Shown here: positions 13,961 through 22,645 of the stretch, one piece after another
Layout of the letters: each line of letters starts with the position of its first letter
How positions within the stretch are numbered: position 1 is the stretch's first letter
NCBI GenBank assembly: GCA_036960405.1
Contig: JBALWS010000023.1
Span: 1 to 41,741 of the forward strand
DNA length: 41,741 nt
Origin: Motiliproteus sp036960405
GTDB taxonomy: Bacteria > Pseudomonadota > Gammaproteobacteria > Pseudomonadales > Balneatricaceae
Direction of reading: 5' to 3'
Notes under the pieces: model-generated
The model's database searches: none
Seen by the model: the letters and a program-made list of their open reading frames with translations, nothing else
What the model was told of the DNA's origin: nothing
Made by a program: the position numbers and the translations under genes

Positions 13961-16456
13961 TTATAAGGTTTCAAATAGCTGCTGCTGGACCATATGCAAC
14001 AATGCCTGCTTCAACGCCGGGTTGGTCGCCATAATACGATGCAGGGGATCAGCCGGTATCCATAACAGATCTACCGGCCCCGCAGCCCGCAACCCGGTAT
14101 GGTGGTGATTTTCAAACAGCGAGCTAAATCCGGCATAACAGCCAGGACCTAACACATCGAGCACTATGGCCTGACCGGTCGCATCGTCTAGGTCGAGCCT
14201 TTCAACAACCCCTCGCACCACGATGATCAACGCCCGATGCCGCTCTTCGTGCTCAACGATCATATCGTGCGGTTGATAGATGCGTTGCTCGGACAACTCC
14301 ATCAACTCACCAAGCAATGCAGGGCCCAACTCCGCCGCCCAATTAGCATCGCGAATCAATTGCAGTGGGTCGGGAAAAGGCGCTGCATCGACGGCCGAAA
14401 AATGACGAGCCTGAAGCTGTCGCTTTATCTGCGTGACCATCCGTTCAGCCTCAGCCGGGTCGAGCAGACCTTGCTGCTGCAACTGTTCGACCATCGCTCC
14501 TTTTTGGACCAGCAACGTTCGCTGAGCACTATACAGTTCGGCCCGGGCAGCCAACTCAGGAAATGATTGCTTCAACTGCAGCAGCATCACGTAAGTTTCA
14601 TGCTTGTTTTGCACCAATTCGGCGCGAACCTTACGGGCGCTATGACGAGTTGGCGCCAGCTCATCGACATGTACCAGCGCCGCATTCTGGGCCTGAACAA
14701 ACCCCCGCGCCATGTCATAACCCAAGATTAAGTGCCGGTAGGCGATTCGATTGGCGAATCGCTCCAGCAACGGTATCTGATGCATCCAACCGACCGGTCT
14801 GGAGCCGTTCCAGTAGCGTTGTAACTGCGGTCGAGGGTGGATCTGCGGCTCTCCGTCGAGTGCCTGATCTACCGCATCGATTAATTTGGAGGTCGCCAAA
14901 CGCCCCAAAAAACCTTCGCGATATTGTTGCCAGTAACTGCAGCGCTCACGCTCGAGCAGGCGTCGACGATACTCGGTATCCAAATCGCCCGCTGCGGGTT
15001 TGAGCATTGGAGTATTTGAATCGAGACCGATGACTGGAGTCAGCGCGTTACGCTCAATCGCCTGCCAGTCGGCCAACTGTGTCAACGAGCGCTTTTTCAA
15101 TTCAGGAAGACGCGCCTCCATCTGTTGCTGAATCAACTGTTCAGCACGTTCGATCGTCGCTTGCTTGGCAGGAGGCAATTGATCCAGCCCCAGCCTAGTA
15201 AACAGCCAGCCCATGGTACTACCATTGATGAGGATGGTCAGCGCAACGATACCGGCAGTCATAAACAACACCTGCTCACCCCAGGCATTATCCACATTCG
15301 GGTGCTGAGCTAGCATCAACGCTAAGGCCAAGGCCACCGCACCGCGCAGTCCACCCCATGTCAGCACCAGTGCTTTATCCCACCCCAAGCCAAAACCGAG
15401 CCGCTTTAGCAGTGGCATCAACAGCAACACGGTGCAACCGCGTATCAATTGCAGCCCTATGTAGAGAGCCAGCAGCAACCCCCAGCTAGCCGTATCAGCC
15501 AGTTCAATACGATCGACAATCAACAGCCCCACGACCAAAAAAATCAAGGTGTTGGCCATATGCGCCAGGATGCCCCAGAAATGGTGCAAGAAACCCAGCG
15601 CTTCGGGCGAAAACCGTGCCCGCCCCTTACCCGCCAACATCAATCCGAATACCACAACCGCCACCACGCCCGAGGCGTGCAATAACTGTTCGGCGACAAA
15701 ATAAACCAGGTAGGCGCAAGCGATCGACAACGTGGTTTCAACCAGTGGATCATCATAAATCCGGCCAACGGCGACAATCACAGCCTTACCCAATAACCAA
15801 CCGGCCAAACCACCCAGCGCCACGGTCCAGAGCAATTCAAACACCACCCCACCCACACTGATGGAAGCTTGATCGACACTGAGTAAGATTGAAAAGCAGA
15901 GCGAGAACAAAACGATAGCCGTGCCATCGTTGAACAGTGACTCACCTTCAAGCAAGGTTTCCAGCCGCTTGCGCGAACTGACATCGCGCAGTAACGACAC
16001 CACCGCCACCGGGTCGGTTGCACTGATCAAGGCACCAAACAGAAACGCCAGCGGCCAGCTCCAATCCCAAGGAAATAACCAGCGCACCAGCAACGCCGTC
16101 AACAGGGCGCTGATCAACATCCCCGGCAGTGCCAGCAAGCTGATCTGCGGTAAAGCGCGTTTTAATAGATGAGGCTCTAGCGAATAGGCCGATTCGAAGA
16201 TCAGCGTTGGCAAAAACAGAAACAAGATCAAGTGCGGATCGAGATGGGTCAGGCTGTGTAACACCAGGTGCAGTTGCGGCAAGCTATCACTGACGACCAG
16301 CGATCGATCCACAACGCCGATCAGCATCCCCGCCAGCAGCAGAGCTGCCGAATAGGGAATGCGGCCTCCTCGGGTCAGGCTGCGTAACGCGGATCCTAGC
16401 AGCAACGCCAGCGCGATCAGCAACACCACCATCACACCGCCATTGGTTGCTGTCAT
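13961..16456 (-). CDS. CPA1-type Na+(K+)/H+ antiporter with C-terminal cyclic-nucleotide-binding-like domain
   Basis: An 831-residue inner-membrane antiporter. The first ~420 residues hold about twelve membrane segments with the CPA1 hallmark FNDGTAIVLFSLCFS, preceded by FGALISATDPVAVVSLLRD, which carry the ion-binding Asp residues. A long soluble part follows, with helical and coiled segments (~425-700), and ends in a CAP/cNMP-binding beta-roll (~715-820: YQPHDMIVEHEERHRALIIV, then GVVERLD, then LGPGCYAGFSSLFEN). This plan resembles plant SOS1/NHX7-type and long bacterial NhaP-type antiporters, in which the tail controls activity. The beta-roll lacks an obvious cNMP phosphate-binding RxA motif, so ligand binding is doubtful. 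It stands alone, upstream of prfB on the same strand. Confidence 0.9.
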   Translation of the reverse strand: MTATNGGVMVVLLIALALLLGSALRSLTRGGRIPYSAALLLAGMLIGVVDRSLVVSDSLPQLHLVLHSLTHLDPHLILFLFLPTLIFESAYSLEPHLLKRALPQISLLALPGMLISALLTALLVRWLFPWDWSWPLAFLFGALISATDPVAVVSLLRDVSSRKRLETLLEGESLFNDGTAIVLFSLCFSILLSVDQASISVGGVVFELLWTVALGGLAGWLLGKAVIVAVGRIYDDPLVETTLSIACAYLVYFVAEQLLHASGVVAVVVFGLMLAGKGRARFSPEALGFLHHFWGILAHMANTLIFLVVGLLIVDRIELADTASWGLLLALYIGLQLIRGCTVLLLMPLLKRLGFGLGWDKALVLTWGGLRGAVALALALMLAQHPNVDNAWGEQVLFMTAGIVALTILINGSTMGWLFTRLGLDQLPPAKQATIERAEQLIQQQMEARLPELKKRSLTQLADWQAIERNALTPVIGLDSNTPMLKPAAGDLDTEYRRRLLERERCSYWQQYREGFLGRLATSKLIDAVDQALDGEPQIHPRPQLQRYWNGSRPVGWMHQIPLLERFANRIAYRHLILGYDMARGFVQAQNAALVHVDELAPTRHSARKVRAELVQNKHETYVMLLQLKQSFPELAARAELYSAQRTLLVQKGAMVEQLQQQGLLDPAEAERMVTQIKRQLQARHFSAVDAAPFPDPLQLIRDANWAAELGPALLGELMELSEQRIYQPHDMIVEHEERHRALIIVVRGVVERLDLDDATGQAIVLDVLGPGCYAGFSSLFENHHHTGLRAAGPVDLLWIPADPLHRIMATNPALKQALLHMVQQQLFETL

Positions 16457-16492
16457 CGACTGCGGGTCCTACCTCGCTAATTCCTGCCCGAG

Positions 16493-16515
16493 AAAAATGG
16501 GGAGCAAACGCCCCA
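16493..16515 (-). terminator. Intrinsic terminator after mlaC
   Basis: On the minus strand TGGGG (16515-16511) pairs with CCCCA (16502-16498) around an 8-base loop, followed by five T. It lies about 10 bases past the mlaC stop codon and closes the fldB-dgkA-mlaC group. Confidence 0.75.
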
Positions 16516-16525
16516 ACCAGGTTGT

Positions 16526-17152
16526 TTATTCGGCTTTAACGATGCCCCAGTTTTCAATCACCATCGAGACATCGTTGTATTGCTCCATATAGTGGGCAAA
16601 CTGATTACGAAACACCAGCCCAATATTGATCCCCTCAACCACCAGGTTTTCCACCTTCCATTGCTGCTGTTTATTGAGGAACATCGAATACAGCACCTGG
16701 TAACGCTCACCACCCTTTAGGATAATGACCGACGGGACCTTGGCACGCTTACGCTTTTTATCGTAAACCGCATCGCCGACTTCAGCGCTATCGAGTTCAT
16801 CCAGTCGATCCAGCCCTTTACTGTATGTACTCACTAAGGTCTTCTTAAACACCTTATGAAATTCTACCAACTCGGCCTCACTGGCCTGTCGGGCATACTT
16901 ACCCATCACCTTGCGTGAGATACGTTCAAAATCGATAACAGGACCGAGTTCGTTCTCCATTAGATCAAGCAGGTCCTGCTCGGGCATACCCGCAATCAGA
17001 ACATTATCGGTAATCAACTTTCGTAACGATTGATAACTCTCATCAACGACCTGTTCCGGCTTTTTCTGATCGGCCTGTACCGCCGTTGCCATCAACCATC
17101 CTGTTAACAGCAAAAAGACAATATTCAACCCACGCAACCGTACCAAGTTCAT
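16526..17152 (-). CDS. mlaC: MlaC-like periplasmic phospholipid shuttle (Ttg2D family), unlinked from mlaFEDB
   Basis: A 208-residue periplasmic protein of the MlaC family, which carries phospholipid between the outer-membrane MlaA complex and the inner-membrane MlaFEDB transporter. A signal peptide (residues 1-27, cleavage after TAVQA) precedes a mature part with the family pattern: LITDNVLIAGMPEQ, GKYARQASEAELVEFHKVF and the C-terminal WKVENLVVEGINIGLVFRNQ with FAHYM. A GGAG-rich site lies before the ATG at 17152. The rest of an mla operon is not next to it; instead dgkA and fldB precede it. A second, operon-borne mlaC elsewhere in the genome is possible. Confidence 0.85.
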   Translation of the reverse strand: MNLVRLRGLNIVFLLLTGWLMATAVQADQKKPEQVVDESYQSLRKLITDNVLIAGMPEQDLLDLMENELGPVIDFERISRKVMGKYARQASEAELVEFHKVFKKTLVSTYSKGLDRLDELDSAEVGDAVYDKKRKRAKVPSVIILKGGERYQVLYSMFLNKQQQWKVENLVVEGINIGLVFRNQFAHYMEQYNDVSMVIENWGIVKAE

Positions 17153-17192
17153 AACTCCACTCCTACAACAATTCGATAAAACAGTTTCCTAA

Positions 17193-17570
17193 CTACCACA
17201 ACGGCCAGTTCTTAGCGGCGATCAACCCCCAGGTCATCACCACTAACAGCAACGCCAAGAATACGGCTGCCGAACCGATGTCCTTAGCTCGCCCGGACAG
17301 CGGATGCGGCTCCTCGCCAATTCGATCAACCACAGCTTCGATGGCCGAATTGAGCAACTCCATTAACAGTACCAGTCCCAGTGTTAACCACAGCAAAACC
17401 AATTCGAGCATATCCGCAGCCACAGCATAGCCCAACGGTAGCATTATCAGTGCTAACACCAGCTCCTGCCGGAACGCGGCTTCGTGCCGCCAAGCTGCGG
17501 CAAAGCCCTGGCAGGAATAACGCGCAGCATACAGCACCCGAATCAAACCCGACCGCCCCGGCTTAGTCAC
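17193..17570 (-). CDS. dgkA: Diacylglycerol kinase
   Basis: A 125-residue inner-membrane DgkA that phosphorylates diacylglycerol to phosphatidic acid, recycling lipid by-products. Three membrane helices and the signature ELLNSAIEAVVDRIGEEPHP, with SGRAKDIGSAAVF after it, are intact. The start is taken as GTG at 17570, which overlaps the fldB stop as GTGACTAA and has GAGG nine bases upstream. An open frame continues upstream to 17612 but would add unrelated residues over fldB. Length then agrees with the E. coli enzyme (122). The 8-base overlap points to translational coupling with fldB; mlaC follows 40 bases on. Confidence 0.93.
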   Translation of the reverse strand: MTKPGRSGLIRVLYAARYSCQGFAAAWRHEAAFRQELVLALIMLPLGYAVAADMLELVLLWLTLGLVLLMELLNSAIEAVVDRIGEEPHPLSGRAKDIGSAAVFLALLLVVMTWGLIAAKNWPLW

Positions 17571-18078
17571 GCTGAAACGCCTCAAGGATCTGCTGGCACC
17601 AACGTTCGACACGCTGCTGAGTCAATTCATGCTGACAGTCTTCGTCTAACGCCAAGCCGACAAACTGTTTCTTATCCGGCGTCAGCGCCTTAGACTCGGT
17701 AAAGTCGTAGCCCTCTACCGGCCAGTAGCCGACCAGCTCTGCACCTTGCTCAACCAACTTGTCGTGTAGCAACCCCATCGCATCAACAAACCAATCGCCA
17801 TAGCCGACCTGATCCCCCAAGCCGTACAACGCGATCTGCTTGCCACTCAGATCCAGATCATCCAACTCACTCCAGACATCCTCCCACTCGGACTGGATTT
17901 CGCCATAATCCCAGGTCGGAATACCCATAATAATCTGTTGGTAATCGTTAATTTGACTCAATGAAGCGTCAGCCACATCGAGCAGATCGAACTGATGCTC
18001 AGGCAGGGTACGCTCAATCAGCTCGGCGACATCTTCGGTATTGCCAGTGGTGGAGCCGTAAAACAGGGCGATCTTCAC
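17563..18078 (-). CDS. fldB: Flavodoxin, FldB type
   Basis: A 171-residue long-chain flavodoxin, an FMN electron carrier of the cytoplasm. The phosphate-binding loop YGSTTGNTED (residues ~8-17), the IPTWDYGEIQSEWEDVW segment that supplies an aromatic at the isoalloxazine ring, and LYGLGDQVGYGDWFVDAMG with YWPVEGYDF are all present and read closest to FldB. The start is GTG at 18078. The stop overlaps the dgkA start. Flavodoxins supply electrons to radical-SAM enzymes such as biotin synthase; a bioA gene lies 1.3 kb away on the other strand, though nothing proves a link. Confidence 0.93.
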   Translation of the reverse strand: MKIALFYGSTTGNTEDVAELIERTLPEHQFDLLDVADASLSQINDYQQIIMGIPTWDYGEIQSEWEDVWSELDDLDLSGKQIALYGLGDQVGYGDWFVDAMGLLHDKLVEQGAELVGYWPVEGYDFTESKALTPDKKQFVGLALDEDCQHELTQQRVERWCQQILEAFQRD

Positions 18079-18099
18079 AATGTCACTCTCTCAAATAAA

Positions 18100-18122
18100 C
18101 AAAAGAGCAGCCGAAGCTGCCC
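18100..18122 (-). terminator. UUCG-loop terminator after the phasin gene
   Basis: On the minus strand GCAGC pairs with GCTGC around a TTCG tetraloop (18107-18120), followed by TCTTTTG. It lies between the phasin stop (18145) and the fldB start (18078), so it separates the phasin transcript from the fldB group, possibly incompletely. Confidence 0.7.
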
Positions 18123-18144
18123 TGAGCGGTAGCATTAACCTAAG

Positions 18145-18474
18145 TTATTTTTTAGGTGCGAAAGCATCAAACGCATCATGAGACACACGCTCTATCGCCT
18201 CGCGCGCCTCGGAGAAAGTCTGCAAGTTATCCTTGCTCACCTGACGCAAGGTGTCTTCTACCGACTGGGTGTATTTCTTCTGCAGGTCGATCAGCTCTTC
18301 GGCCGAATGACATTGCTGCAGTTGCTGAGTCTGACTCATGGTCGAATGCATGCAGGCTTGAGCACAGTCGATCTGCTGCTTAGTCAATTTCTCCAGCATC
18401 CGCGTCTGGATCTCCATCAACTCTTTAAAAGGTTCCATCGATGCATTCAATTTTTTTGACATATCTTGAAACAT
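18145..18474 (-). CDS. Phasin-family protein
   Basis: A 109-residue helical protein of the phasin type: MFQDMSKKLNASMEPFKELM, with regularly spaced hydrophobic residues and the SAEELIDLQKKYTQSVEDTLR segment typical of phasin_2 proteins. Phasins coat polyhydroxyalkanoate granules or act as related amphipathic or chaperone-like proteins. No PHA synthase is in the window, so PHA storage is only suggested. It is a single-gene unit closed by its own UUCG hairpin. Confidence 0.8.
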   Translation of the reverse strand: MFQDMSKKLNASMEPFKELMEIQTRMLEKLTKQQIDCAQACMHSTMSQTQQLQQCHSAEELIDLQKKYTQSVEDTLRQVSKDNLQTFSEAREAIERVSHDAFDAFAPKK

Positions 18475-18624
18475 TCGCTTTCCTTAGATCCCGATAGGAT
18501 GACATTAGCCGCATTATAATCCGCGGCCAAAGCGGCTGTACAGCAACATCCCCCGTTCTCGTAATCCACAACTATGCTATGTCTTTAAACGCCCCCCTTA
18601 CCCATTAACGATGGATCACCCAAG

Positions 18625-19008
18625 ATGCGCTTATTACACACAATGTTACGTGTCACCGACCTCGACCGCTCGATCAAATTTTATACTCAACTGCTCGGAA
18701 TGGAGCTACTGCGTCGCAAAGATTTCCCCCAAGGAAAGTTCACTCTGGCCTTTCTCGGTTACGGCAGCGAATCTGACAACACGGTGCTCGAACTGACCCA
18801 TAACTGGGACACCGGCCACTATCAGATGGGTGATGCCTACGGCCATATCGCCATCGAAGTCGACGATGTCTACCAGGCTTGTGAGCAGATCAAAGCCAAC
18901 GGCGGCAATGTCACGCGCGAAGCCGGACCGATGCAGCATGGCTCCACTATCCTGGCCTTTGTCAAAGACCCCGACGGCTATCCGATCGAACTGCTGAGCC
19001 CTCACTGA
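18625..19008 (+). CDS. gloA: Lactoylglutathione lyase (glyoxalase I)
   Basis: A 127-residue glyoxalase I that converts the methylglyoxal-glutathione hemithioacetal to S-lactoylglutathione in the cytoplasm. All four metal ligands of the E. coli-type enzyme are at the same positions: H5, E56, H74 and E122. The short form lacking the insertions of Zn-type enzymes suggests Ni2+/Co2+ activation. Family motifs MLRVTDLDRSIKFY and FVKDPDGYPIELL are intact. A dodecin gene follows 66 bases downstream on the same strand. Confidence 0.96.
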   Translation: MRLLHTMLRVTDLDRSIKFYTQLLGMELLRRKDFPQGKFTLAFLGYGSESDNTVLELTHNWDTGHYQMGDAYGHIAIEVDDVYQACEQIKANGGNVTREAGPMQHGSTILAFVKDPDGYPIELLSPH

Positions 19009-19074
19009 GGCCCCTTAACTAGCCGTTGATCTACAATTTACTCAACAGCCATCACCCCATTAAGGAAACAAAAC

Positions 19075-19284
19075 ATGAGCGATCATACTTACAAGCTGCT
19101 AGAAGTCGTCGGATCATCCCCCGACAGCAGCGACCAAGCGATTCGCAACGCCATTGCCACGGCATCTAAATCACTCGACCATATCGGCTGGTTTGAAGTG
19201 GTCGAAACTCGCGGCCACATCGAAAATGGCCAGGTTGGCCACTTTCAGGTCACCGTCAAAATAGGCTTTAGACTCAACGACTGA
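19075..19284 (+). CDS. Dodecin
   Basis: A 69-residue dodecin, the dodecameric flavin-storage and buffering protein. The family pattern is complete: YKLLEVVGSSPDSSDQAIRN, then ASKSLDHIGWFEVVETRGHI with the flavin-stacking Trp, and VGHFQVTVKIGFRL at the C-terminus. AAGGAAA lies just before the ATG. It sits between gloA and bioA in a rightward group; a flavodoxin gene is read away from it 1 kb to the left. Confidence 0.95.
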   Translation: MSDHTYKLLEVVGSSPDSSDQAIRNAIATASKSLDHIGWFEVVETRGHIENGQVGHFQVTVKIGFRLND

Positions 19285-19351
19285 CAGCAACAGCTTGAAC
19301 CCGTGCCCGGCTAAGGCTCTAATGGGGCCTTTATATTTCGGGCACACTCAC

Positions 19352-20635
19352 ATGCAGATCACTCCTGACGATATCCGCTTTGATCAGCAGCACATCTGGC
19401 ACCCCTATACCTCGATGATCGATCCGCTACCGACCTACCCGGTCGCCTCGACCCAAGGTGTTTACCTAACACTCGCCGATGGTCGGCAACTGATCGACGG
19501 CATGTCTTCCTGGTGGTCGGCGATCCACGGCTACGGCCATACTTCGTTAAACACTGCCGCCAAGCAGCAGATTGATACGATGGCACACGTGATGTTCGGC
19601 GGCCTGACCCACCAACCCGCGATTGAGTTGAGTCGCAAACTGGTCGCGATGACTCCCGCAGGGCTCGACAAGGTGTTCCTGTGCGATTCCGGCTCGGTCG
19701 CGGTGGAAGTCGCGATCAAGATGGCGATCCAGTATTGGCAGGCGCGCGGTCAAGGCGGCAAGATACGGCTGATTTCGCTCCGCAACGGTTACCACGGCGA
19801 TACCTTCGGCGCGATGGCGGTGTGCGACCCGGTCAACGGTATGCACGAGCTGTTCAGCGGCGTGCTGCCGCAGCATCTGTTCGCCCCTGCCCCGCTATGC
19901 AGCTTTGATCAAGCCTGCGCCGACAGAGATATCGCTCCGTTACGCGAGTTGATCGAACAGCATCATCAGGAACTAGCCGCGTTGATTCTGGAACCGATTG
20001 TTCAGGGTGCGGGTGGGATGCGTTTTTATTCACCCGATTACCTGAAGCAAGCGCGCGCACTGTGCGACGAATTTGACCTATTATTGATCGCCGATGAGAT
20101 CGCCACCGGCTTTGGCCGTAGCGGCAAGCTGTTCGCCTGCGAACACGCCGGGATCAGCCCCGACATTCTCTGTCTGGGCAAAGCGCTGACCGGCGGCTAT
20201 ATGACCCTGGCAGCGACGCTGACTACCACAACTATAGCCGAGACCATCTCCGCTGGCGGGGCCGGTTGCTTTATGCACGGGCCGACTTTTATGGCCAATC
20301 CGCTAGCCTGCGCGGTCGCCAACGCCAGCTTGCAGCTGCTCGAAGACGAACCCTGGCAACCCAGGGTCGAACGCATCGAAACCGAACTAAAACAAGGGCT
20401 AGCACCCTGTCGACAGCTCGACAGCGTGGCCGACGTCCGGGTACTCGGCGCGATAGGCGTGGTCGAGATGACGCAACCGGTTAACATGGCCGAGATTCAG
20501 CAAGCCTTTGTCGAACAGGGGGTCTGGATCAGACCCTTCGGCAAACTGGTCTACATCATGCCGCCCTATATCACTACCACCGAACAACTGAGCCAGCTCA
20601 CTCGCGCGCTGGTCACTGTATTGTCACAACTCTAA
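19352..20635 (+). CDS. bioA: Adenosylmethionine-8-amino-7-oxononanoate aminotransferase
   Basis: A PLP enzyme of about 427 residues that makes 7,8-diaminopelargonic acid from KAPA using S-adenosylmethionine, the antepenultimate step of biotin synthesis. Markers are HIWHPYTSM at the start, DGMSSWWSAIHGYGH, DSGSVAVEVAIKMA, YHGDTFGAM, ADEIATGFGRSG and the PLP-lysine loop CLGKALTGGYM. The start at 19352 matches the family N-terminus; an in-frame ATG at 19322 has a better AAGG element and would add ten residues. The other bio genes are not linked, so the pathway is split in this genome. A thioesterase gene follows 13 bases on. Confidence 0.95.
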   Translation: MQITPDDIRFDQQHIWHPYTSMIDPLPTYPVASTQGVYLTLADGRQLIDGMSSWWSAIHGYGHTSLNTAAKQQIDTMAHVMFGGLTHQPAIELSRKLVAMTPAGLDKVFLCDSGSVAVEVAIKMAIQYWQARGQGGKIRLISLRNGYHGDTFGAMAVCDPVNGMHELFSGVLPQHLFAPAPLCSFDQACADRDIAPLRELIEQHHQELAALILEPIVQGAGGMRFYSPDYLKQARALCDEFDLLLIADEIATGFGRSGKLFACEHAGISPDILCLGKALTGGYMTLAATLTTTTIAETISAGGAGCFMHGPTFMANPLACAVANASLQLLEDEPWQPRVERIETELKQGLAPCRQLDSVADVRVLGAIGVVEMTQPVNMAEIQQAFVEQGVWIRPFGKLVYIMPPYITTTEQLSQLTRALVTVLSQL

Positions 20636-20648
20636 GGACTGTTACCCA

Positions 20649-21083
20649 ATGTCACGCATCAAAATCGACATGCCAGCGCACTACACCTTCAGCACCGTGC
20701 TACCAATACGGATCAGCGATATCAATCACGCTGGCCATCTGGGCAACGACTCGGTCGTGTCGCTGATTCATGAAGCGCGTATTCAATTTTTGAAGCAATA
20801 TCAGTACGGCGAACTGGAAGTCGAAGGGTTCGGTATCATCATGACCGACTCGGCGGTAATCTATAAAGCGGAGGGGTTCCACAGCGATCAGATACAGATC
20901 GATATCGCTATCGGGGAGTTCAACAAGTACGGCTGCGACATCTTCTACCTGCTCAGCAACCATCAGACTGCGGTTGAGATTGCCCACGCCAAAACCGGGA
21001 TTGTTTTCTTTGATTATGACGAGCGCAAGGTGGTCAGCGTACCGGAGAAGTTCCGCTCAAAGTTCGTGAAAGAAGCCGAATAA
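20649..21083 (+). CDS. Hotdog-fold acyl-CoA thioesterase (4HBT family)
   Basis: A 144-residue single-hotdog protein. The RISDINHAGHLGNDSVVSLI segment with a following HEARIQFL helix corresponds to the active-site region of 4HBT/FadM-like thioesterases, with Asp24 and Asn26 in the DxNxH-like loop. Such enzymes hydrolyse acyl-CoA esters in the cytoplasm. The gene starts 13 bases after bioA and is probably co-transcribed; whether it serves the pimeloyl branch of biotin synthesis or fatty-acid turnover cannot be told. It ends near a hairpin shared with the converging dnaB gene. Confidence 0.85.
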   Translation: MSRIKIDMPAHYTFSTVLPIRISDINHAGHLGNDSVVSLIHEARIQFLKQYQYGELEVEGFGIIMTDSAVIYKAEGFHSDQIQIDIAIGEFNKYGCDIFYLLSNHQTAVEIAHAKTGIVFFDYDERKVVSVPEKFRSKFVKEAE

Positions 21084-21102
21084 ATCGATCGGAGCCCAGA
21101 GC

Positions 21103-21125
21103 TAACCCTCTGTAATAGAGGGTTA
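21103..21125. terminator. Hairpin overlapping the dnaB stop codon between convergent genes
   Basis: TAACCCTCT (21103-21111) pairs with AGAGGGTTA (21117-21125) around GTAAT. The right arm contains the dnaB stop codon (21123-21125). There is no strong T-tract, so this is a weak or Rho-assisted end for both the bioA-thioesterase and dnaB transcripts. Confidence 0.55.
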
Positions 21126-22499
21126 ATAATCCTGGTAGTGATCGGCAGCCAGATCCTGAAACTTGGAGTGCTTGCCGATAAAAGCCAGCCGACAGGTTCC
21201 AATCGGACCGTTACGCTGCTTACCGATAATAATTTCAGCCTGGCCCTTGTACTCGCTGTCCTCGTTGTAGACCTCGTCGCGATAGATAAACATGATCACG
21301 TCGGCATCCTGCTCGATCGCACCCGATTCCCGTAGGTCCGAGTTGACCGGGCGCTTATTGGGCCGGTTTTCCAGACTCCGGTTAAGCTGCGACAGCGCGA
21401 CCACCGGGCAATTCATCTCTTTGGCCAGCGCCTTAAGAGTCCGCGAGATCTCAGAGATCTCCTGGGTCCGGCTCTCGACCTGCCCCTTGAGCGACATCAA
21501 CTGCAGGTAATCGACCATAATCATCCCCATCGAGCCGTGTTCGCGCATGATCCGACGCGCTCGCGAACGCATCTCGCTCGGCGAAACACCCGAGCTATCG
21601 TCGATATAGAGCGGCTTATCCTTGAGCATATTGACCGCGTTGGTCAGCTTGGGCCAATCGTCCTCTTCCAGCTTTCCGTCACGTACCCGGGTCTGATCGA
21701 TCTTGCCTAGCGAGGCGAGCATCCGCGTGACCAGACCTTCGGCAGGCATCTCGAGGCTAAATACCAACACCGGCTTGTCCTGCGCCATCAGCGCATTCTC
21801 TACCAAGTTCATCGCGAAGGTGGTCTTACCCATCGACGGACGCGCCGCAACGATCACCAGATCAGACCGCTGTAATCCAGAGGTCATCTTATCCAGATCA
21901 TTAAAACCCGAAGTAATACCGGTCATCGTGGTGCCGGAATTGAACAACTCGTCGATCCGATCTAGGGCACTTTCGAGCAACGGGTTTACGCTACGCGGGC
22001 CGCCCTCTTGATCACGCCCTTCGGCGATCTGCAGCACTTTGCGTTCAGCTTCATCGAGAATATCGGCGCTTGAACGCCCCTCGGTATGAAACGCATTATC
22101 GGAAATTTCGGTGGCCACCCCAATCAACCGGCGCAGAGTCGAGCGCTCTTTTACAATCGCGGAATAGGCCCGCACGTTAGCGGTACTAGGGGTGTTACGG
22201 GCCAGGTCGATCAAATAATCCAGCCCACCAACCTGATCTTGCGCCTGATGCCGATCCAGCTCTTCGGACAGCGTCACCACATCGATCGGTTGTTCGGCCT
22301 TGAACAACGCTTCCATGGTCCGGAAGATCACCCGGTGTTCAGGCCGGTAAAAGTCGTCGGCAACGATAATTTCGTTAACCGGGTCCCAGACCGAGTCGTC
22401 CAACATCAACCCACCCAACACCGACTGTTCGGCTTCTACCGAGTGGGGAGGTGTTTTCGCTTTGAGCAGTTCAGGATCGAGTTCGGAGGTCTGAGGCAT
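21123..22499 (-). CDS. dnaB: Replicative DNA helicase
   Basis: A 458-residue hexameric helicase that unwinds DNA at the fork. The N-terminal primase-interacting domain (residues ~15-125, PPHSVEAEQSVLGGLMLDD) and the RecA-like motor are complete: Walker A ARPSMGKTT (219-227), Walker B MIMVDYLQLM, SQLNRSLENR and the arginine-finger region IIIGKQRNGP. No intein interrupts it. It follows rplI on the same strand, as in Pseudomonas, but a strong terminator lies between them. No clear ribosome-binding site precedes the ATG at 22499. Confidence 0.97.
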   Translation of the reverse strand: MPQTSELDPELLKAKTPPHSVEAEQSVLGGLMLDDSVWDPVNEIIVADDFYRPEHRVIFRTMEALFKAEQPIDVVTLSEELDRHQAQDQVGGLDYLIDLARNTPSTANVRAYSAIVKERSTLRRLIGVATEISDNAFHTEGRSSADILDEAERKVLQIAEGRDQEGGPRSVNPLLESALDRIDELFNSGTTMTGITSGFNDLDKMTSGLQRSDLVIVAARPSMGKTTFAMNLVENALMAQDKPVLVFSLEMPAEGLVTRMLASLGKIDQTRVRDGKLEEDDWPKLTNAVNMLKDKPLYIDDSSGVSPSEMRSRARRIMREHGSMGMIMVDYLQLMSLKGQVESRTQEISEISRTLKALAKEMNCPVVALSQLNRSLENRPNKRPVNSDLRESGAIEQDADVIMFIYRDEVYNEDSEYKGQAEIIIGKQRNGPIGTCRLAFIGKHSKFQDLAADHYQDY

Positions 22500-22551
22500 C
22501 GTAAGATCTAATGGTTGAGGCGCGGTGAAAAGTCATTGCAGCTTACTACAA

Positions 22552-22598
22552 GCAGCAAAAAAAAAGCACCGACAGGTTAAACCCGACAGTGCTTTTTT
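22552..22598 (-). terminator. Terminator between rplI and dnaB
   Basis: On the minus strand GAAAAAAGCAC and GTGC followed by about ten T form the outer stem (AAAAAAGCAC/GTGCTTTTTT), with an inner GGTT/AACC stem. It lies ~50 bases past the rplI stop and should end most rpsF-rpsR-rplI transcription before dnaB. Confidence 0.85.
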
Positions 22599-22645
22599 CA
22601 ACAAACCGAAACGCTGACGACAGCGATTCGGTTCAGCAGTACTAC

